Shown: positions 1-5,513, counted from the first letter of the stretch. The stretch is DNA of 7,671 nt from Oscillospiraceae bacterium (GCA_017381835.1 JAFOBK010000121.1:1-7671), one strand, 5' to 3'. The notes: generated by a model not told the origin, from the letters alone. Translations and numbers: made by a program.

Positions 1-1
1 C

Positions 2-451
2 CGCCATATTCTGATCTGCCCTGAGGATACCGAGTCCGAGGAATCCTGGGAGCAGTGCCGTGTGAAGGCGCAGGAGCTGCTGGATCAGTGGCTGGCAGAG
101 GACGGCACCGAGGAAGGCTTTGCCAAGTTTGCCGCTGAGCATACTGAGGATCCCGGCTCTATGACTACCGGCGGTCTGTACACCGATATCTATGTAGGCC
201 AGATGCTTGCGCCCTTTGAGGACTGGTGCTTCGATGCCAGCCGCCAGTACGGTGATACCGGCCTGGTGAAGACCGATTACGGCTACCATATCATGTATTT
301 CGTTGCTTCCCATGAGGTTTGGGTTGCCAATGTCCGGGATACCATGGTCTATGAGCGCAGCCTTGCCATCGTCAACGGTGCTGTGGAAAAGTGGCCTATG
401 GAAGTGAACCTCAAGAAGATCGTCCTGGGTACTACCCTCAGCGCAGAATGA
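2..451 (+). CDS. Parvulin-type (PpiC) peptidyl-prolyl cis-trans isomerase, C-terminal part; 5' end outside the window
   Basis: The frame is open from the first bases and ends at TGA 449-451, giving 149 visible residues. They open with RHILI, the first beta-strand and His of the parvulin fold. The rest of the domain follows: DPGSMTTGGLY (the S-x-x-x-GG-L turn), the GQMLAPFEDWCF helix, and GLVKTDYGYHIMYF, matching the family's V-x-T-x-YG-x-HI ending. Parvulins isomerise Xaa-Pro bonds. In Gram-positives the membrane-anchored PrsA-type members fold secreted proteins outside the cell. The N-terminal part, where a signal peptide or lipobox would lie, is missing, so the PrsA assignment is inference. 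About 45 residues follow the domain, ending KKIVLGTTLSAE. GTG at 62 is only an internal Val codon, because RHILI lies upstream in the same frame. The gene ends 26 bp before a strong terminator, so it is the last gene of its transcript. Confidence 0.88.
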   Translation, partial: RHILICPEDTESEESWEQCRVKAQELLDQWLAEDGTEEGFAKFAAEHTEDPGSMTTGGLYTDIYVGQMLAPFEDWCFDASRQYGDTGLVKTDYGYHIMYFVASHEVWVANVRDTMVYERSLAIVNGAVEKWPMEVNLKKIVLGTTLSAE

Positions 452-477
452 TCCTTATCGGACAAACACAAAACATA

Positions 478-515
478 AAAAACACCCCTGTGCTTTCTGC
501 ACAGGGGTGTTTTTG
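478..515. terminator. Rho-independent terminator, probably bidirectional
   Basis: There is a perfect 13-bp stem, 481-493 paired with 499-511, with a TTTCT loop at 494-498. It is followed by a T run and preceded by an A run that extends the pairing to about 16 bp. It lies 26 bp after the isomerase stop codon. The A run on the left gives a U tract on the minus strand too. Its core, 485-507, recurs exactly at 2214-2236. Confidence 0.92.
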
Positions 516-530
516 TCGATAATCCATGTA

Positions 531-551
531 GGGGCGAGCATCGCTCGTCCG
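531..551. repeat. Short GC-rich hairpin, possible dispersed intergenic repeat
   Basis: Positions 532-539 (GGGCGAGC) pair with 543-550 (GCTCGTCC) through eight pairs including one G-T wobble, around a 3-nt loop. It sits just after TGTAGG and has no T run, so it is not a terminator. From memory, it resembles short TGTAGGGGCGA-type hairpins scattered between genes in gut Clostridia. That resemblance is unverified here. Confidence 0.5.
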
Positions 552-591
552 CACAGTATATACTTCGTATTCGCTGAAGGTATGGTTACCC

Positions 592-633
592 ACGTCATTG
601 CGAGATGATGTGCCCAATGGTTCGCAATGACGT
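592..633. repeat. Inverted repeat with 12-bp perfect arms, possible dispersed intergenic repeat
   Basis: ACGTCATTGCGA at 592-603 is exactly reverse-complementary to TCGCAATGACGT at 622-633, around an 18-nt centre. No gene lies here. From memory, the GTCATTGCGA arm resembles REP-like intergenic repeats that occur many times in some Clostridia genomes. Copy number cannot be seen from this window. It ends 21 bp upstream of the -35 box of the next gene. Confidence 0.6.
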
Positions 634-654
634 CATATTTTATAGGCCTTTTCG

Positions 655-683
655 TTGACAACTGTTGGGAATCCAGCTATGAT
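655..683 (+). promoter_or_regulatory. Near-consensus sigma-A promoter of the secreted Ig-like gene
   Basis: TTGACA at 655-660 is perfect. A 17-bp spacer leads to TATGAT at 678-683 (5 of 6 matches). Transcription would start near 690, giving a leader of about 60 nt. Confidence 0.82.
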
Positions 684-696
684 AAACACAGCATAG

Positions 697-710
697 AATC
701 ATAAATGATT
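697..710. promoter_or_regulatory. Small palindrome just after the predicted transcription start, possible operator
   Basis: AATCAT (697-702) and ATGATT (705-710) are perfect inverted half-sites separated by AA. The predicted position is about +8 to +21 of the promoter at 655-683, where a bound repressor would block initiation or escape. The 5-6 bp half-sites are AT-rich, so chance occurrence is quite possible. Confidence 0.28.
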
Positions 711-750
711 TTACCCTATAGCATCAAAAAGAAGAAAGAAGGTATGTGTT

Positions 751-2205
751 ATGAAAAAACGATTTATTGCAGCACTGCTTGTGATTGTAACGCTGGTTTC
801 TCTCATGTGCGTTTCCGTCAGTGCAGACGGTTACCCCTTGTTTTCTTTAAGCACAAAACTATCTACGCCTAGCATTGTTGAGGGCGAAACTGGTTACCTA
901 ATATTCAATCATATTCCTGAATTCAAAGATGAAAGATACCATGTTGACTTTTATAATGAAGAAGGAAGAATGGTTGCTACATTGACCCACGATCCTATTA
1001 ATACAAGCACAAATATTAAAAAATTTAAGGTCAGCCTCCCCACTGATTACTTAAATATGACACCGGGCAGATATACGGTTGAGTACTATATGGAGTTTTA
1101 TACCCAGTATGAATGGCATGAAACTCCTAAACGTCATCGCCATACCTTCTTTGTGGTTCCGAATACCTGCAAAGGCAACCATGACTTTGAAGAAACCCAT
1201 GTTTATACAGAGGCAACTTGTGAAACTGAAGGTTGGAGTGAGCTTACTTGCTCTAAGTGTGGGTATCTGATAAACCAGGTTGGCTATGGCCATCAGAATG
1301 ATGAAGGTGTCATTACCAAGAACCCCACTCCCGAAGAGGATGGCACCATTCTGTATACTTGTCAGTTGTGCGGTGTTCAGACCGAGGAGGTTTACGCCAA
1401 GGATCATGCTGCCCATATCACCAAGCAGCCTAAGACTGTCTATGCTAACTATGGCGAAGAGATTGAGATCAGCCTGAAGGCTAAGGGTGATGGACTGAAA
1501 TATCAGTGGTATATCAAAAACGAAGGCGGCAGCAAGTACAGCAAGTCCTCCGTGACCGGTCCTACCTATTTCTGCACCATGACGGAAAAATCCCAAAATC
1601 GCCGGGTGTTGTGCATCGTTACGGATAAGTATGGCAATGAAGTGCAGTCCAATACCGTTGTGCTGCGTATGAACGCTTCGATTATCACACAGCCGAAGAA
1701 TACTTACACCAAGTCCGGCTCCACCGCTAAGGTTACCGTAAAGGCAGCAGGTGATGACCTGACCTATGAGTGGTATATTAAAAACGCAGGCCAGAAGAAG
1801 TATACCAAGTCTTCCGTGACAAAGGCTACCTATTCCTGCAAGATGAACGAAAAGTCCAAGGATCGCTATGTGTACTGCATCGTCACCGATAAATACGGCA
1901 ACAGCGTGAAATCCAAGACCGTTGTTCTGCGTATGGCTGCCACCATTACTACCCAACCCAAGGATGTGTCTGTGGAAGAAGGAAAGTCTGCAAAGGTAAC
2001 TGTCAAAGCTGTCGGCGATGAGCTGACCTACACCTGGTACTTTAAGAACGAGGGCTCCAGCAAGTTCAGCAAGTCTTCTATCACGAAAGCTACCTATTCC
2101 GCAAAAATGAGCGACAAGGTAGATGGCCGTCAGGTCTATTGTGTTGTCACCGATAAGTACGGCAAGACCGTTACATCCAACACTGTTACGCTCTCTATGA
2201 AGTAA
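751..2205 (+). CDS. Secreted multidomain protein with signal peptide, CxxC ribbon module and three Ig-like repeats
   Basis: This 484-residue protein has no known specific function. Residues 1-26 are a classic signal peptide: MKKR, a hydrophobic core, then SVSADG with cleavage likely after SVSA. Residues 27-137 form an unassigned, probably beta-rich domain. Residues 140-220 carry two CxxC pairs (C167/C170 and C204/C207) plus C140 and C157, in phrases such as ELTCSKCGY and LYTCQLCGV, suggesting two small zinc-ribbon-like knuckles. Three tandem repeats of exactly 88 residues follow (223-310, 311-398, 399-484). Each has ITxQPK, the strand-C Trp in YxWY, YIVTDKYGN-like strand F and a TVVLRM ending, typical of bacterial Ig-like folds. 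No LPxTG, transmembrane tail or SLH domain is seen, so it is probably released or held non-covalently. ATG 751 follows AAGAAGG at 8 nt; an out-of-frame ATG lies at 744. A binding or adhesion role is inference. The first half is markedly AT-rich. Confidence 0.86.
   Translation: MKKRFIAALLVIVTLVSLMCVSVSADGYPLFSLSTKLSTPSIVEGETGYLIFNHIPEFKDERYHVDFYNEEGRMVATLTHDPINTSTNIKKFKVSLPTDYLNMTPGRYTVEYYMEFYTQYEWHETPKRHRHTFFVVPNTCKGNHDFEETHVYTEATCETEGWSELTCSKCGYLINQVGYGHQNDEGVITKNPTPEEDGTILYTCQLCGVQTEEVYAKDHAAHITKQPKTVYANYGEEIEISLKAKGDGLKYQWYIKNEGGSKYSKSSVTGPTYFCTMTEKSQNRRVLCIVTDKYGNEVQSNTVVLRMNASIITQPKNTYTKSGSTAKVTVKAAGDDLTYEWYIKNAGQKKYTKSSVTKATYSCKMNEKSKDRYVYCIVTDKYGNSVKSKTVVLRMAATITTQPKDVSVEEGKSAKVTVKAVGDELTYTWYFKNEGSSKFSKSSITKATYSAKMSDKVDGRQVYCVVTDKYGKTVTSNTVTLSMK
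1168..1410 (+). other. Two-CxxC ribbon-like module within the secreted protein
   Basis: This covers residues 140-220 of the secreted protein. It contains two half-modules: C157 with C167-x-x-C170, then C204-x-x-C207 preceded by a PTPEEDGTILYTC phrase. Repeated phrases of the form EG-x-x-x-x-TC-x-x-CG followed by a Gly/His-rich stretch are familiar from Clostridia surface proteins. Metal binding is inferred from CxxC spacing only. Disulfides are an alternative outside the cell. Confidence 0.5.
1417..2202 (+). repeat. Three tandem Ig-like domain repeats, period 264 bp (88 residues)
   Basis: The QPK tripeptide recurs at residues 226, 314 and 402, exactly 88 residues apart. The repeats span about 1417-1680, 1681-1944 and 1945-2202. 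Shared marks are GDxLxYxWYxKN, a KSSxT turn, YCxVTDKYGxxVxSxTVxLxM and the KVTVKA strand in repeats 2 and 3. Repeats 1 and 2 have a second cysteine (C275, C363) 13 residues before the strand-F cysteine. Repeat 3 has Ala451 there. Confidence 0.9.
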
Positions 2206-2212
2206 CAAATAA

Positions 2213-2250
2213 CCCCCTGTGCTTTCTGCACAGGGGGCTTTCTTTTACCA
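2213..2250. terminator. Terminator shared by convergent genes
   Basis: CCCCCTGTGC (2213-2222) pairs perfectly with GCACAGGGGG (2228-2237) around the loop TTTCT, followed on the plus strand by CTTTCTTTT. It lies between the stop of the secreted-protein gene (2205) and the minus-strand dus stop (2245). Read on the minus strand it is followed by TTATTTG, so it probably also ends the dus transcript. The core 2214-2236 is identical to 485-507. Confidence 0.88.
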
Positions 2251-3189
2251 ATCCGGCTGCATTTCCTCTCTTAAGGAAAGGGTGCGGAAAATCTCATGGG
2301 TGATAGCCTTGTATTCACCTGTATCGGTGGTTTTCCGAAGCTTTTTGCCCAGCTTTTCGCTGCCTTCCAGCTTGCACAGCAGATGCCGCCAGTTTTCTTT
2401 TAACCGGAACATGGCGTTTCTGGTGCCGCCGAATACATCGGTGTACACGGCAAACAGCTCATCGTAAAAAGCTTCCAAAGCTTCCATGTCGGTGCCCCCG
2501 GGACTCAGCATACCCGGGTCACCCACCAGACCTCTGCCGATCATCACCGACTCCACCTGGGGGAATGCGGCTTCGAATTCCCGTACCTTTTTGAGGCTGA
2601 TCAGATCACCATTGTAGCAGAGGGGATTCTTGCTGTTTTCCAGGGCATATCGGAAGCTGTCCATATCCACGCTGCCCTTATAGAACTGTGCCCGGATCCG
2701 GGGATGGATGGTCAATTCCTTGATGGGATAGCGGTTATACAGCTCCAAAATGGCGGGGAACTCGTCCTTTTCATAAAAACCGATACGGGTTTTGATGGAA
2801 ACGGGCAGAGGGGATTTGCTGTAAATCTCATCCAGGAAGGCTTCCAAAGCTTGCAGATTCCGCAGCATACCGGAGCCTTTGCCCTTGGCGGTGACAGTGC
2901 CGGAGGGACAACCGGTGTTTAAGTTTACTTCCTTGTAGCCAAGATCGGCGCAAACCCCCGCCAGCCACAGAAAGTCCTCCGCTACCTTTGTCAGCAGCTG
3001 AGGTACAGCCTCGTAAGTAAGGGTGTCCGCTCTGGGGATTTCCCGCGCTTCCCTGGCGGTGAGACCCCGATGGACAGTGGGGGAGAGGAAGGGGGTATAA
3101 TAGCGGTCTACACCGGGAAAGTATTTGCTGTGAAGGGCGCGGAAAATGCTGTCCGTGATGCCCTCCAGGGGCGCAAAATAATAACGCAT
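2245..3189 (-). CDS. dus: tRNA-dihydrouridine synthase (Dus family, FMN/TIM barrel)
   Basis: Dus enzymes use FMN and NADPH to reduce uridines in the D-loop of tRNA in the cytoplasm. The 314-residue product has the family landmarks, numbered from the chosen start. YYFAPLEGITDSIFR (from residue 3) is the FMN-binding strand 1. NLNTGCPS holds the catalytic Cys at residue 94. SIKTR, IHPRIRAQFY and NGD are the following barrel strands. VMIGRGLVGDP is the phosphate-binding end, and a helical C-terminal tRNA-binding domain follows. Length is normal. A longer reading starts at TTG 3204, but ATG 3189 has GGGAG at an 8-nt distance, and that motif lies inside the longer version, so 3189 is preferred. Which uridine is modified cannot be told. 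RNase J lies upstream on the same strand, separated by a hairpin terminator and a repeat element, so dus may have its own promoter. Confidence 0.93.
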   Translation of the reverse strand: MRYYFAPLEGITDSIFRALHSKYFPGVDRYYTPFLSPTVHRGLTAREAREIPRADTLTYEAVPQLLTKVAEDFLWLAGVCADLGYKEVNLNTGCPSGTVTAKGKGSGMLRNLQALEAFLDEIYSKSPLPVSIKTRIGFYEKDEFPAILELYNRYPIKELTIHPRIRAQFYKGSVDMDSFRYALENSKNPLCYNGDLISLKKVREFEAAFPQVESVMIGRGLVGDPGMLSPGGTDMEALEAFYDELFAVYTDVFGGTRNAMFRLKENWRHLLCKLEGSEKLGKKLRKTTDTGEYKAITHEIFRTLSLREEMQPDW

Positions 3190-3197
3190 AGTTCGAT

Positions 3198-3202
3198 CTC
3201 CC
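3198..3202 (-). promoter_or_regulatory. Ribosome binding site deciding the dus start
   Basis: GGGAG on the minus strand lies 8 nt before ATG 3189. It makes the in-frame TTG at 3204 an unlikely start. Confidence 0.75.
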
Positions 3203-3223
3203 AAAAACCAAGTTTTTTCTTTC

Positions 3224-3330
3224 CCTGCCGGGGGCGGTACTTTCTTGCCGAGACAAGAAAGATACCCGCCGGAGGCACCGGAACTACCATCATAGAAAAA
3301 TCACTATAAAAAAGTAACGCCCTCGGCAGG
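3224..3330. repeat. 107-bp MITE-like element with terminal inverted repeats in the dus leader
   Basis: The left end 3224-3246 and the reverse complement of the right end 3308-3330 match at 20 of 23 positions (CCTGCCG, then G/A-GGGCG, then TACTTT). Inside, CTTTCTTG (3240-3247) is an exact inverted match to CAAGAAAG (3254-3261), and flanking GGCGG/CCCGCC extends that stem. The left end can therefore pair either with the middle or with the far right end. No ORF is present. It could be a non-autonomous dispersed repeat or a structured leader. I could not confirm other copies. Confidence 0.62.
3289..3294 (-). promoter_or_regulatory. Possible -10 box for dus inside the repeat element
   Basis: The minus strand reads TATGAT here. 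The hexamer 17 bp upstream (TTACTT) is a poor -35 match, so this is only a candidate. If it were used, the dus leader would be about 95 nt and contain the 3240-3261 hairpin. Confidence 0.25.
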
Positions 3331-3350
3331 AATATTATGTTTCAATATCA

Positions 3351-3380
3351 AAGCAGGGTACGCTAATTGCGTACCCTGTT
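3351..3380. terminator. Hairpin terminator after RNase J
   Basis: CAGGGTACGC (3354-3363) pairs perfectly with GCGTACCCTG (3369-3378) around a 5-nt loop, 6 bp past the rnj stop codon. The minus-strand tail is only CTTTGATATT, a weak U tract. The better T run is on the plus side, where no gene ends. Read-through into dus is therefore plausible. Confidence 0.65.
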
Positions 3381-3384
3381 CTTT

Positions 3385-5040
3385 TTAGATTTCCGTGATG
3401 ACGGGCAAAATCATGGGATTACGCTTGGTGGTCTTGAAGAGGTAGCCGCTCAAGTCGTTCTTGATGGCGCTCTTAAGAGTTGCCCAATCCCGCACATGCT
3501 TGCGCTGGCAGCGGTCAATGGCCTCCAGAGCCACATCCTTCAGATCTTCCATCAGTTCCTCAGATTCCTTCACATACACAAAGCCTCTGGTGATGATATC
3601 CGGGCCGCTGATGATGCCGCCGTCCTGGGCGCTGATATTGACGCAGACCACGATCATGCCGTCCTGGGCCAGGTGCTTGCGGTCCCGCAGAACCACAGCG
3701 CCCACATCGCCTACACCGGTGCCGTCCACAAAGACCTTACCTGCGGTGACGGAATCTTTGATCTTGCAGGTCTTGCCGCTCAGCTCCAGCACATTGCCGA
3801 TCTCCAGGATACGGATGTTCTTGGGATTCATACCCACGCTGGTTGCCAGCTTGGCATGGATCTGCAGATGACGCTGCTCACCGTGGACGGGGATGAAGAA
3901 CTTGGGCTTGCACAGGGCGTGGACGATCTTCAGCTCTTCCTTGCAGGCATGGCCGGAGGCATGGAGGCCTTCGCTCTTTTCATAGACAACATCCGCGCCC
4001 TTCCGGTACAGCTCGTTGATGATGCGGGAAACGGCCTTTTCATTGCCGGGAATGGCGGAGGCGGAGATGATAACCCGGTCGCCGGACACGATGTCGATCT
4101 GCTTGTGCATGGAAAATGCCATGCGATACAATGCGGACATATTCTCACCCTGGCTGCCGGTGGAAACGATGACCACCTTGTTCTTGGGCAGGCTCTTGGT
4201 GGCGGCGATGTCCACGATGGTGCCGGCAGGCACCTTGATATAGCCCAGCTCCTGGGCAACCTTCAGCATATTCTCCATGCTCCGGCCGGTGACAGCTACT
4301 TTTCTGCCATAGCGGTGGGCAGTAGCCAGCACAGACTGGATGCGGTGCATGTTGGAAGCGAAGGTGGTGATGATAATACGCTGGTCGCAGTTCTTAAACT
4401 GCCGGTCCAGACCCTCGGCAACGATGTTCTCACTGGGGGAGTAACCTTCCCGCTCCACATTGGTGGAGTCGCACAGCAGCGCCAGCACACCCTGGTTGCC
4501 CAGCTCACCCAGTCTTGCCAGATCCATCATGCCGTCCTTGGCGGTGGGATCCAGCTTGAAGTCGCCGGTCATCACCACAGTGCCCACGGGGGTGTGGATG
4601 GCAAAGGCCACCGCATCGGCGATAGAGTGGTTCACATGGATAAATTCAACGGTAAAGCAGCCTGCCTTCACCACATCGCCGGGCTTGTGGGTCACCAGCT
4701 TCACCACATCGGTGAGCCGATGCTCCTCCAGCTTAAGCCTTATCAGACCGTTGGTCATGGCAGTGCCGTGGATGGGACAGGTCACCTGCTGCATGCAGTA
4801 GGGAATGGAGCCGATATGGTCTTCGTGTCCGTGGGTGATGAACATACCCCGGAGCTTCTTTGCGTTCTGCACCAAATAAGAGAAATCGGGGATCACCAGA
4901 TCCACACCGTACATATCTTCATCGGGGAAACCAACGCCGCAGTCCACCACGATCATATCTTTACCGTATTCCAGGACGGTGATGTTCTTGCCAATCTCAT
5001 CCAAACCGCCCAGAGGGATAATTTTCAGTTTTTCAGCCAA
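3385..5040 (-). CDS. rnj: Ribonuclease J (metallo-beta-lactamase/beta-CASP RNase)
   Basis: RNase J is a cytoplasmic 5'-to-3' exonuclease and endonuclease central to mRNA decay and rRNA maturation in Firmicutes. The 551-residue product matches the family's usual length of about 555. Zinc-site motifs are HGHEDHIG (H70, H72, D74, H75), VNHS (H138) and TGDFKLD (D160). The beta-CASP domain follows, with STGSQGE (from S293), ISASAIPGNE, HASGH (H360, H364) and PVHGE (H386). A C-terminal domain extends from about residue 440 to 551. All catalytic ligands are present. The start is TTG 5040: AAAGGAGT ends 8 nt upstream, and the next residues MAEKLKIIPLGGLDEIGKN fit the family N-terminus. It is divergent from gdpP across a 554-bp control region and is predicted to have a long structured leader. 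Whether it is RNase J1 or J2 cannot be decided from one locus. Confidence 0.96.
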   Translation of the reverse strand: MAEKLKIIPLGGLDEIGKNITVLEYGKDMIVVDCGVGFPDEDMYGVDLVIPDFSYLVQNAKKLRGMFITHGHEDHIGSIPYCMQQVTCPIHGTAMTNGLIRLKLEEHRLTDVVKLVTHKPGDVVKAGCFTVEFIHVNHSIADAVAFAIHTPVGTVVMTGDFKLDPTAKDGMMDLARLGELGNQGVLALLCDSTNVEREGYSPSENIVAEGLDRQFKNCDQRIIITTFASNMHRIQSVLATAHRYGRKVAVTGRSMENMLKVAQELGYIKVPAGTIVDIAATKSLPKNKVVIVSTGSQGENMSALYRMAFSMHKQIDIVSGDRVIISASAIPGNEKAVSRIINELYRKGADVVYEKSEGLHASGHACKEELKIVHALCKPKFFIPVHGEQRHLQIHAKLATSVGMNPKNIRILEIGNVLELSGKTCKIKDSVTAGKVFVDGTGVGDVGAVVLRDRKHLAQDGMIVVCVNISAQDGGIISGPDIITRGFVYVKESEELMEDLKDVALEAIDRCQRKHVRDWATLKSAIKNDLSGYLFKTTKRNPMILPVITEI

Positions 5041-5048
5041 TTATTTTA

Positions 5049-5056
5049 ACTCCTTT
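5049..5056 (-). promoter_or_regulatory. Strong ribosome binding site for the TTG start of rnj
   Basis: The minus strand reads AAAGGAGT, with GGAG ending 9 nt before TTG 5040. The strong match supports the rare start codon. A strong SD with a weak start codon is a common setting for translational control. Confidence 0.82.
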
Positions 5057-5062
5057 CGAAAA

Positions 5063-5277
5063 TGCCAAAAGCTGAGAGAAATCAAACACCGATAGCCTAA
5101 AGAAACAATTATCATAATCTTTCCGGTTATGTTTTCACGGTGTAGATTGCCGTCAAGACAAGTAAAATCCTGCAGGGAATACCCGTTGGTATTTTCAAGG
5201 GATTTTGCGCAGTATTGGCGGCAAGATGCCCGTGAAAACCTGTCGGAGTTTGGTTTTTCTCAGCTTTAAAAAAGGCA
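5063..5277. repeat. Long imperfect palindrome in the rnj leader
   Basis: Outer arms 5067-5095 and 5240-5268 are inverted copies matching at 24 of 29 positions, both carrying AAAGCTGAG. The next segment is a perfect 10-bp pair, GTTTTCACGG 5131-5140 with 5230-5239. Inside, TTGCCG (5147-5152) pairs with 5219-5224, AAAATCC (5164-5170) with 5200-5206, and AATACC (5178-5183) with GGTATT (5188-5193) around a CGTT loop. TGCC/GGCA at 5063-5066 and 5274-5277 extends the outside. The left arm holds an extra 35 nt (5096-5130). No ORF within it is convincing. It could be a decayed MITE-like element or a large leader hairpin. Confidence 0.72.
5111..5138 (-). promoter_or_regulatory. Possible second, proximal promoter of rnj
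   Basis: On the minus strand GTGAAA (5133-5138), a 16-bp spacer and TATGAT (5111-5116) form a fair promoter (4/6 and 5/6). The -10 box lies in the 35-nt asymmetric insert of the palindrome. Its transcript would have a short leader of about 65 nt lacking the hairpin. Confidence 0.35.
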
Positions 5278-5366
5278 ACACAACAAAGCAGCCGTCTGCA
5301 CCCCGAAAAGCCCCCAACGCCCTCGGAAATCGCAAAATACGCCTGCTGAATATGAAATTTAGATTC

Positions 5367-5384
5367 GGAAATGGGTTCATTTCC
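5367..5384. other. Small hairpin in the rnj leader
   Basis: GGAAATG (5367-5373) pairs perfectly with CATTTCC (5378-5384) around a 4-nt loop. It lies about 35-50 nt after the predicted distal rnj start site. There is no T run, so it is not a terminator. It may be a 5'-end stabilising stem. Confidence 0.35.
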
Positions 5385-5422
5385 TATGTGCTCAGGTCCG
5401 CCTGCCTGACGCTTCTGGGGTT

Positions 5423-5451
5423 AGTATACCACAAAATCCCCGTTTTGTACA
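5423..5451 (-). promoter_or_regulatory. Extended -10 promoter of rnj
   Basis: The minus strand reads TGTACA (5446-5451), a 17-bp spacer, then TATACT (5423-5428) preceded by TGG, an extended -10 element. An A/T tract upstream (5452-5463) could act as an UP element. Start would be near 5416, giving rnj a leader of about 375 nt that contains the long palindrome. Confidence 0.7.
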
Positions 5452-5513
5452 TAAAAAATTTTTGACAGCCCTCGACACCCCCCATTTGGCGGTCAAATCC
5501 GCAGAAAAATAGG

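Noticed and set aside
455..661. A 68-codon minus-strand frame through the terminator and repeats
   Set aside because: It is made of a terminator hairpin and inverted repeats, with no SD or recognisable product.
1417..2202. The 264-bp periodicity considered as a CRISPR-like or satellite array
   Set aside because: The period is a multiple of three, and the reading frame encodes diverged protein domains, so it is a domain repeat.
1051..2208. A 385-codon open frame on the minus strand under the secreted Ig-like gene
   Set aside because: The plus strand has a signal peptide, three exact 88-residue repeats, a promoter and an SD. The antisense frame merely mirrors the repeats and has no supported start.
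3203..3217. AAAAAC-CAA-GTTTTT hairpin beside the dus SD
   Set aside because: It has only one G-C pair in six with a 3-nt loop. It is too weak to claim SD sequestration.
2828..3309. Small frames on both strands overlapping the dus 5' half and its leader
   Set aside because: They are shadows of dus or cross the inverted-repeat element. None has an SD, and their products are Pro/Ser/Arg-rich noise.
3367..5049. A 560-codon open frame on the plus strand antisense to RNase J
   Set aside because: It lies fully over a gene with every RNase J catalytic motif. Its product is His/Gly/Asp-rich low-complexity text with no recognisable domain, as expected from the antisense frame of a GC-rich gene.
5195..5465. 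Two small open frames in the rnj/gdpP control region (5205-5465 plus, 5195-5380 minus)
   Set aside because: They overlap each other, the palindrome and the promoter. The plus frame starts at TTG without a proper SD, and the minus ATG has AGGA only 1-3 nt away. Neither product resembles a protein. A leader peptide at 5380 on the minus strand is not excluded but lacks support.
5462..5467. A perfect TTGACA considered as the -35 of gdpP
   Set aside because: The hexamer at the proper 17-bp distance (TTTGGC) is not a -10, and a better promoter is at 5514-5542.
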